Origin: Actinomadura luteofluorescens
GTDB lineage: Bacteria > Actinomycetota > Actinomycetes > Streptosporangiales > Streptosporangiaceae
Reading direction: 5' to 3'
DNA: 64,000 bases
Assembly: GCF_013409365.1 (NCBI RefSeq)
Contig: NZ_JACCBA010000001.1
Coordinates: forward strand, 3,906,001 to 3,970,000
This document shows, piece by piece, positions 59,383 to 64,000 of this stretch. The notes below the pieces were generated by a model. The model was not told where the DNA came from. It did no database searches and saw only the letters and a list, made by a program, of their open reading frames with translations. Position 1 is the first letter of the stretch. Every line of letters starts with the position of its first letter. Made by a program: the position numbers and the translations under genes.

Positions 59383-59709
59383 GTGACGGAAGACCGCCCC
59401 GTGTGGCGCAAGAGCAGCCAAAGCACCCAGGGAACTTCCGAGCAGTGCGTGGAAGTCGCCCGTCTTCCCTGGCGCAAATCCACACATAGCGACGAGACTG
59501 GGGGCCACTGCGTGGAACTCGCCCTGTTTCCATGGCGCAGATCCACTCGCAGCGACGAAACCGGCGGCCAGTGCGTCGAGCTGGCCGCCTTTCCCCACGC
59601 GATCGCCATCAGGGACAGCAAAGCCCCCGACGCAGGCCACCTCACCCTCACCCCCCGCGCCTTCGCCGTCCTCCTCAGCCGGGCCAAGCGAGACACCCTG
59701 CCGCGTTGA
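59383..59709 (+). CDS. DUF397 protein with triplicated N-terminal motif
   Basis: A 108-residue protein with three N-terminal DUF397 motifs in a row: VWRKSSQSTQGTSEQCVEVA, PWRKSTHSDETGGHCVELA and PWRRSTRSDETGGQCVELA, then a single C-terminal half (AIRDSKAPDAGHLTLTPRAF). The last half shares 54 identical bases with the preceding gene (59237-59290 and 59603-59656). It arose by duplication of the first gene and internal expansion. GTG start at 59383. Confidence 0.85.
   Translation: MTEDRPVWRKSSQSTQGTSEQCVEVARLPWRKSTHSDETGGHCVELALFPWRRSTRSDETGGQCVELAAFPHAIAIRDSKAPDAGHLTLTPRAFAVLLSRAKRDTLPR
59603..59656 (+). repeat. 54-base exact duplication between DUF397 genes, copy 2
   Basis: Partner of 59237-59290, within the expanded DUF397 gene. 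Confidence 0.85.
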
Positions 59710-60072
59710 ACATCGGGATGATGCTGGAACCCGACGGTCCCGACCTGGAGTTCCCACGCCCGAGACCGCACATCCGCACCTCGCATCCTGGCCTTGAACG
59801 GCCAATTAGAGCCCGACCCGATGACCTTCGCGGTCTCCTCCACCCTGGCCCTGCCGGTCCGCTGGCCCTTCACCTCCAAGCCGAGCTCGTCGAGGCGGCA
59901 GGGCGCGCCGAGAGCTACACCCTCGATCCGCAAGAGCCCGGAAGAGTCCGCAAGAGCCCGGAAGATTTTCGAAAGAAATCCGGGAGGCGTGTCGGGTTGG
60001 GGCGGTGGTGTTCGTAGCAGGGGTGAGGCCGCCGCAAGGCGCGGCGCGACCGACTTCCCGCAGGGAGACACC
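59710..60072. other. Intergenic gap with 20-base tandem repeat
   Basis: About 360 bases between the expanded DUF397 gene and the reductase. It carries a tandem duplication at 59927-59965 (TCCGCAAGAGCCCGGAAGA twice, period 20) and weak open frames on both strands; a minus-strand frame reads LRIEGVALGAPCRLDELG, which could be a gene remnant but is not recognised. The reductase promoter should be near 60020-60060. Confidence 0.5.
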
Positions 60073-60648
60073 GTGACTGCCACGTACACCTTCGACATCT
60101 TCTCCACGCTCGACGGCTTCGCCAACCACGAGGGCGACTGGGGCGGCTACTGGGGCAAGCAGGGCCCCGAATTCCTTGCGCACCGCGCCGCCGCCTACCG
60201 CGACCCGCTGCGCATGGTGCTCGGGGCCAACACCTACACGTCGAACGCGCCGTTCCTCGCCGCAGGCTTCGATCGCAGCCTGTTCGACGGGTGGATCACG
60301 CGCATGTTCGATTCCCCGGTCACGGTGCTTTCCAGCCGGCTGACCGAGCCGCTGAACTGGCCGGACACGACCATCGAGTCCGGCGATCCCGTCGAGGTGG
60401 TAACGCGCCTCAAGGCCGAATCCGACGTGCCGCTGCGCTCCCATGGCAGCCTGAAACTCAACCGGGCGCTGCTGAACGCCGGCCTGATCGACACCATCGA
60501 GGTGACGGTCTTCCCAGTCATCTCCGGAGCGACGGGTGTTGACCGGATCTTCGACGGTGCGGACGACTTCGACCTGGAGCTGCTCGACGCCCGGACTTTT
60601 GACGCCCACACGCAGGTGCTGACCTATCGGCCGACCCGGCACGGTTGA
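60073..60648 (+). CDS. Dihydrofolate reductase-like (RibD C-terminal) oxidoreductase
   Basis: A 191-residue protein. TYTFDIFSTLDGFAN at the start, MVLGANTYT, VLSSRLTEPLNW, SHGSLKLNRALLNAGLIDTIEVTVFPVISG and QVLTYRP at the end match the RibD_C/DHFR-like family of stand-alone NADPH reductases. Physiological substrate unknown. GTG at 60073 lies behind CAGGGAGA. Stand-alone plus-strand gene. Confidence 0.85.
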   Translation: MTATYTFDIFSTLDGFANHEGDWGGYWGKQGPEFLAHRAAAYRDPLRMVLGANTYTSNAPFLAAGFDRSLFDGWITRMFDSPVTVLSSRLTEPLNWPDTTIESGDPVEVVTRLKAESDVPLRSHGSLKLNRALLNAGLIDTIEVTVFPVISGATGVDRIFDGADDFDLELLDARTFDAHTQVLTYRPTRHG

Positions 60649-60823
60649 TCGGCTACAGGGGGCCGATGAGCTGATCGATTCCGTAAGAGGATCGGGCGCT
60701 GGAGGCCGGTGGCGGGGCGCGACCGTGCTGGGGTTCCGCCTGGAACACCCGCGCGGAGGGCCGCCCCCCATCCGCCCCGGGGCTCGCTCAGACCGGTGTT
60801 TGCCTGATGTCGGTCTGACCACC

Positions 60824-60909
60824 CCGGGTGGCGTGGTGGTCGTCAAACCGATCGGGCGGCCAGGAACTAAGTCCTGGCCGCCTGTAGGTGTCGGTTCTCC
60901 GGCCTCACT
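60824..60909. repeat. Hairpin-containing repeat element, copy A
   Basis: About 86 bases that recur at 63916-64000 (copy B). The shared part includes CCGGGTGGCG, a hairpin, GTGTCGGTTCTCCGGCCT and the stop codon of the adjacent minus-strand gene. On the minus strand this is the 3' end and terminator of the membrane protein gene at 60905. Confidence 0.75.
60855..60882 (-). terminator. Hairpin at the 3' end of the membrane protein gene
   Basis: Perfect 11-base stem (GGCGGCCAGGA pairing with TCCTGGCCGCC) around the loop ACTAAG. It is 22 bases after the stop at 60905 on the minus strand. No T-run follows, as is usual for high-GC actinobacteria. Confidence 0.7.
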
Positions 60910-61330
60910 TCTGTGAAGCGCCACCGGAGGACTTGGAGTTCTGCCCCTGTGGGGCCACTGTTCCCGCGGCGCGGACGGTGCCGCCGCTGCGGGCGACAGA
61001 GTCGGCGAGGACGCCCGCGAAGCAGGCCAGGCCGATGCCGAAGGCGATGGCAGTCCCGTCATGACCGAGGGCGAACTGGTAGGCGCCATTGCCGAGCAAC
61101 GCGATGCCGACCACCAGGGCGGAGTAGAAGGCGGTCTTGCCGAAGAAGACGATGAACGCGCTGGCGATGACGGCGCACAAGGCGCCGGCGGCACCGCCCA
61201 CCATGACGACCGCTGCGACTTCCTGCCCGTAGATGTCGCCGGCCATGGAGACGACCAGGACCAAGCTGCCCACCACACCGCCAATGAGCGCGGCGACGAG
61301 GACGGTGAGAAGGTTCGTGAGACCCTTCAT
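60905..61330 (-). CDS. Small membrane protein of unknown function
   Basis: A 141-residue protein with four hydrophobic helices (LLTVLVAALIGGVVGSLVLVVSM, VAAVVMVGGAAGALCAVIASAFIVFF, FYSALVVGIALLGNGAYQF, AIAFGIGLACFAGVLADSV) and a polar tail APQGQNSKSSGGASQK. ATG at 61330 follows GGAGAGAATC. A second copy of its 3' end lies at the right window edge, so a paralogue probably continues beyond the window. No function visible. Confidence 0.7.
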   Translation of the reverse strand: MKGLTNLLTVLVAALIGGVVGSLVLVVSMAGDIYGQEVAAVVMVGGAAGALCAVIASAFIVFFGKTAFYSALVVGIALLGNGAYQFALGHDGTAIAFGIGLACFAGVLADSVARSGGTVRAAGTVAPQGQNSKSSGGASQK

Positions 61331-61573
61331 GATTCTCTCCTGCTTTAGATTTTTCCCGCTTTCTCACACGGGCTCGGAAGAGACCGTACAGAACACGACC
61401 GCGTCGACGGGAATCGGCGGCACGAAGTCTGATCGCCGGCCATTCCTGGAACGGGATCTCCTCGCCACCGCCGAGACCGAGCGGGATCAGACGGCCCGGA
61501 GTTGATCCGGGCTCCGCGTGTGGACGCGCGTGCATTACCGTCCAGGCGTGATCACCTCGCCGTCCTTCGCCTA
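61331..61573. other. Gap left of the IS element
   Basis: About 240 bases, with AT-rich parts (TTTAGATTTTTCCCGC) upstream of the membrane protein start, which should be its promoter. No gene is seen; a short frame at 61502 is broken by the insertion site. Confidence 0.4.
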
Positions 61574-61598
61574 GAGAGCTTTAAGAGTTGGGGTTACC
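61574..61598 (+). repeat. Left inverted terminal repeat of the IS630 element
   Basis: 25 bases, starting GAGAGCTTTAAGAG and ending GGGGTTACC; preceded by TA. Confidence 0.9.
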
Positions 61599-62684
61599 AG
61601 AGTGGTAGGTGGGTGTGGGCGAGGAGGCCGTTGAGTAGGGCGGGCCGGTGCTGGATGCGTTTCAGGCGGGTCTTGATGAGCGTGATGAGCTGGTCGATGG
61701 TGTGCTTGACGAGGTTGGCCAGGGACCGTTTCAGGTGTGCCCAGACGCCTTCGACGGGGTTGAGTTCGGGGGCGTAGGGCGGCAGGTAGAAGACGGTGAG
61801 CCAGTCCCGGGCGGCCAGGTAGCGGCGCATCCGGGCCGAGCGGTGAGTGTTGAGGTTGTCCCACACGAGGACGATCGGTCCGCCGAGTTGCTGGTGAGCG
61901 GCGTCCAGTAAGCGGATGTAGTCGCCTTCGTCGAACCCCTTCTTCTCGTCTTTACGGCCGTGGTAGGCGTGCGCCCGGTAGATCAGCCGGGGCCGCCGGC
62001 CGGGTTTGACGGCCACCAGTGCGGCCAGCGAGACCCGGTGGGTGCCACGGGCGGTGACACGCACCACCGGTGTGCGTCCGCGTCGTCCCCAGGTGGTGCC
62101 TTTGGGCGGCCTCAGCCCCTGGCCGGCTTCGTCCTCGAAGCAGATCCAGGCGCCCAGGTCCGCCGCGGTGTTTCCACCGTTGGCCACACCTCCGCCCGCC
62201 ACCGGTCGATCTTGCCCTCGTCGCGCTCGGCGGCGCGGCGGGAGGGTGCCTGCACGCTCCACCCGATCCGGTGCAGCAGCACATCCACACCGGCCAGGGT
62301 GTAGGAGACCGCGAACAACTCCCAGATCACCTCGGCTATCCGCGCGAGCGTCCACCGCTGGTCCTCGGTCCAGCCGTGCGCGGCCGGACCGGCCTCCAAC
62401 GCCTCCTCCAGGAGCTTCACCTGGTGGTGGGTCAGCTTGCATTTCGCGCCACTGGCGCCCTTGGAGGCCAGCGCCGCCGTCCCTCCGGTCTGCCAGGCCC
62501 GCCGCCACCGGTTCACCGACATCCGCGACACCCGGAACCGGCGCCCGATCTGCGCATCGGACAGGCAGCCCTGCTCGAAGAGCCCGGCCACCTCTCGCCG
62601 CAGCGCCTCCCGCCGCGCCCGCTCCGCAGCGGTCAACCCGCCGCCCTCGCCATACCGCATCCACCAGAGGTAACCCGCCCCCAC
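61594..62684 (-). CDS. IS630-family transposase, frameshifted (two overlapping frames)
   Basis: The first frame (62684 to about 62165) encodes the N-terminal winged helix (LTAAERARREALRREVAGLFEQGCLSDAQIGRRFRVSRMSVNRWRRAWQTGG) and the second HTH region. The second frame, reached by a -1 shift near 62165-62185, encodes the DDE catalytic domain: first Asp in WICFEDEAGQG, second in VLVWDNLNTHRS and Glu in LPPYAPELNPVEGVW. All three catalytic residues are present, so it is active if a -1 ribosomal shift occurs. It cuts and joins DNA at TA sites. Alternative: a natural inactivating frameshift. Confidence 0.85.
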
Positions 62685-62715
62685 CCCGCAGGCCAGTCAC
62701 CGCAAGGACACAGTC

Positions 62716-62740
62716 GGTAACTCTAACTATTGAAGCTCTC
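62716..62740 (-). repeat. Right inverted terminal repeat of the IS630 element
   Basis: 25 bases, inverse complement GAGAGCTTCAATAG...GAGTTACC; followed by TA. Confidence 0.9.
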
Positions 62741-62745
62741 TAGCT

Positions 62746-62990
62746 GGAAGGCCTGCTCGGGAGCCGCACCCGACGATCCTCGGCTGGTCGAGCTGCACCG
62801 GGCCCACGGTCTGCGTCCACCGCCGATGTTCCCCACCAGGGACGGCTGGGACGGCATGGGCGTCCCCGAGCACGGCTGGGAGATGTCCTACAAGGCCACC
62901 GTGAGGATCCCCGGCCGCTACACATATGACGAACCGGCCGTGGAGATCAGCCCCAACTGCGGAAAGCGAACTCTCCGCAAGAGCGCCTGA
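62746..62990 (+). pseudogene. Gene remnant after the IS element
   Basis: A frame running out of the IS right end reads DDPRLVELHRAHGLRPPPMF, then PTRDGWDGMGVPEHGWEMSY and KATVRIPGRYTYDEPAVEIS and then degenerates. The composition looks coding, but there is no start and the empty-site frame holds a stop 26 bases left of the insertion, so the gene was already incomplete or was truncated around the insertion. The family is not recognised. Confidence 0.45.
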
Positions 62991-63360
62991 TCCACCACGC
63001 CAACGGCGTCACCGTCACCAAGGCTTCGCCACCGAGCGCCACCGCGCCTGCGCGCCTGCGGTGATCGCGATCGTCCCGCGTCCCGACGAGAGGGCTGATC
63101 ATCGCCGCTCGTGCTCTCCGTGCGGGAGGGGGATCACATGCCACACGTCCCAGGAGGGCGCGGCCGGAGCATCGCCGTAGATGCGGCAGGCTCCTGAGCA
63201 TCCTGAGAAGGAGTGGTGTCGTCCTGCCTGCCGCGTCCACCGCGCGGCCGACGGTGGTGACGCCCGCGACAGACCAACAAGATCAAACCACGCATATTGC
63301 GCCATATGCTGACCTGCACAGACTTTGTTCAGCGGGATCGACCGGGGTGACGGGACAGCG
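62991..63360. other. Intergenic stretch before the last gene
   Basis: About 370 bases with only short frames. It contains an AT-richer portion near 63280-63330 (AAGATCAAACCACGCATATTGCGCCATATGC), the likely promoter of the next gene. Confidence 0.4.
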
Positions 63361-63783
63361 ATGCCTACTCACGAGTGGACCATGGCCAATGACGAGTACG
63401 GCTCGCGTCCCCGCCCGAGGCGGAAGACCTTCCTGATCATCGCCTTGGGTTTGCCGGGGCTCCTAGGACTGCTCGCCGTGCTCTACTCGATCGGTGCGCT
63501 GGAAGGGAACACCCCGTCCCTTGGCCCGAAGAACTACAGGGCCAACGTCGATTGCCAGGTGAATGCGGCCGGATCGCAGGGCACGGTGACGATCAGCGGC
63601 ACGATCACAGGCGACGCGACGCGCTACTCGGTCACCGTCGAGGTTCTGGACGCGGCCTCTCATCAGCGGGTCGGCCTGCAAACCTTCGAGGTTCGAGGCA
63701 CGAAGACCTTCGGAGGAACCTCCGCGGCGCAGACTCCGATCGGGCCCGCAGGCATCGAATGCAAGATCACCAAGGTCGCCTGA
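63361..63783 (+). CDS. Single-TM protein with small extracellular domain, unknown function
   Basis: A 140-residue protein. A basic cytoplasmic N-terminus (RPRPRRK) precedes one membrane helix (TFLIIALGLPGLLGLLAVLYSI, about 28-50), then about 85 residues of beta-rich extracellular sequence with one Cys pair (NVDCQVNAAG and GIECKITKVA, about 80 residues apart) and conserved-looking TITGDATRYSVTVEVLD. The fold resembles small Ig/FxLYD-like domains. ATG at 63361 preferred; 63382 also possible. Confidence 0.65.
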   Translation: MPTHEWTMANDEYGSRPRPRRKTFLIIALGLPGLLGLLAVLYSIGALEGNTPSLGPKNYRANVDCQVNAAGSQGTVTISGTITGDATRYSVTVEVLDAASHQRVGLQTFEVRGTKTFGGTSAAQTPIGPAGIECKITKVA

Positions 63784-63915
63784 GACGCCGCCTCGTTCGG
63801 CGAGACGGCGGTGGCAGGTGGACGGCGGCGCAGGCGGCGGCAGACGCGATCGCCTAGGCGGCGCCTGTCAGAGATCGTGTCCTGACCAGATGAACCCGGC
63901 GCGGTGCGCCGGTAC

Positions 63916-64000
63916 CCGGGTGGCGCGGTGGCCGTCGAACGGGTCGGCGACCGGGAACAGGGTCCCGGCCGCCGATGGGTGTCGGTTCTCCGGCCTTACT
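63916..64000. repeat. Hairpin-containing repeat element, copy B (window edge)
   Basis: Second copy of the 60824-60909 element in the same orientation. Its hairpin (63946-63956 with 63963-63973) keeps loop length 6 with one A-T to G-C compensated pair and one mismatch. At 63996-63998 the minus strand has TAA exactly where copy A has the TGA stop of the membrane protein, so a paralogous minus-strand gene probably ends here and continues outside. Confidence 0.7.

Larger units (their letters stand above)
61574..62740 (-). mobile_element. IS630-family insertion sequence
   Basis: A complete element of 1167 bases with 25-base inverted terminal repeats at 61574-61598 and 62716-62740 (both begin GAGAGCTT and end GTTACC, read inward; 20 of 25 identical), flanked by a TA duplication (61572-61573 and 62741-62742). 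TA targets are diagnostic of the IS630/Tc1-mariner group. It encodes one transposase on the minus strand, split in two frames. Confidence 0.9.

Noticed and set aside
59794..60072. Upstream extension of the reductase frame to 59794
   Set aside because: The extension is low-complexity, crosses a 20-base tandem repeat, and the GTG at 60073 has a ribosome site at the correct distance and begins the conserved domain.
60820..60910. Repeat element as part of a CRISPR array
   Set aside because: Only two copies, 3 kb apart, no spacers and no cas genes; each copy is the 3' end of a gene.

Overview
The window is about 72% GC by eye, uses many GTG starts and ATGA/GTGA stop-start overlaps, and carries a chaplin gene, a class E sortase and XRE/DUF5753-DUF397 regulatory modules. 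This points to a morphologically differentiating, spore-forming actinomycete. An Actinomadura-like (Thermomonosporaceae) host is an inference, not a proof. No rRNA, tRNA or CRISPR array was seen. The window is mostly ordinary chromosome, with one IS630-type insertion near the right end.

Layout. 1-8.5 kb: a lipase cut by the window edge, a small membrane protein, a wrecked cytochrome P450, a SUKH-type immunity protein, a TetR/SDR pair with two candidate operator palindromes, an AraC regulator, a methyltransferase with a His-rich insert, and an Ohr peroxidase. 7.8-22 kb: a catabolic locus with an IclR regulator, a frameshifted FAD oxidoreductase and a cyclase-family hydrolase on the minus strand. 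Divergent from these is a plus-strand operon: PEP-mutase/isocitrate-lyase-type lyase, split aconitase-type dehydratase, tandem alpha/beta hydrolase, a complete branched-chain-type ABC importer and an acyl-CoA ligase. A good -35/-10 promoter and shared TTCCGnnATCCGG sites sit at the control regions. The logic suggests uptake of an organic acid, (de)hydration to an alkyl-malate, cleavage to a keto acid plus a short acid, and CoA activation.

22-35 kb: secreted TAP-like peptidase, a lone degenerate sugar transferase, a methyltransferase, an ArsR-type regulator with MFS exporter behind a 28-bp operator palindrome, a PLD-family protein, membrane proteins, an S4 protein, a PlsC-like/patatin-like lipid pair and a secreted GH3 glucosidase. 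35-41 kb: cell surface and differentiation, with a PRC/DUF2382 protein, a matrixin-like protease, sortase E, a triple-domain chaplin and a disordered membrane-anchored protein.

41.5-57.5 kb: a polysaccharide locus. Eight minus-strand genes (initiating sugar transferase, polymerase, MurJ/Wzx-like flippase, polysaccharide deacetylase, GT4, Wzz-like protein, GNAT/FemAB-like protein, GT4) overlap end to end as one translationally coupled operon. It is flanked by an FAD monooxygenase, an ATP-grasp protein, a GH26-like hydrolase whose 3' end is antisense to the last GT4, an L,D-transpeptidase and a sulfotransferase-like protein. 57.5-64 kb: an HATPase/XRE/DUF397 module with an internally duplicated DUF397 protein, a DHFR-like reductase, small membrane proteins, an intact IS630-type element with TA target duplication, a gene remnant, and a repeated hairpin element present at 60.8 kb and at the right window edge.
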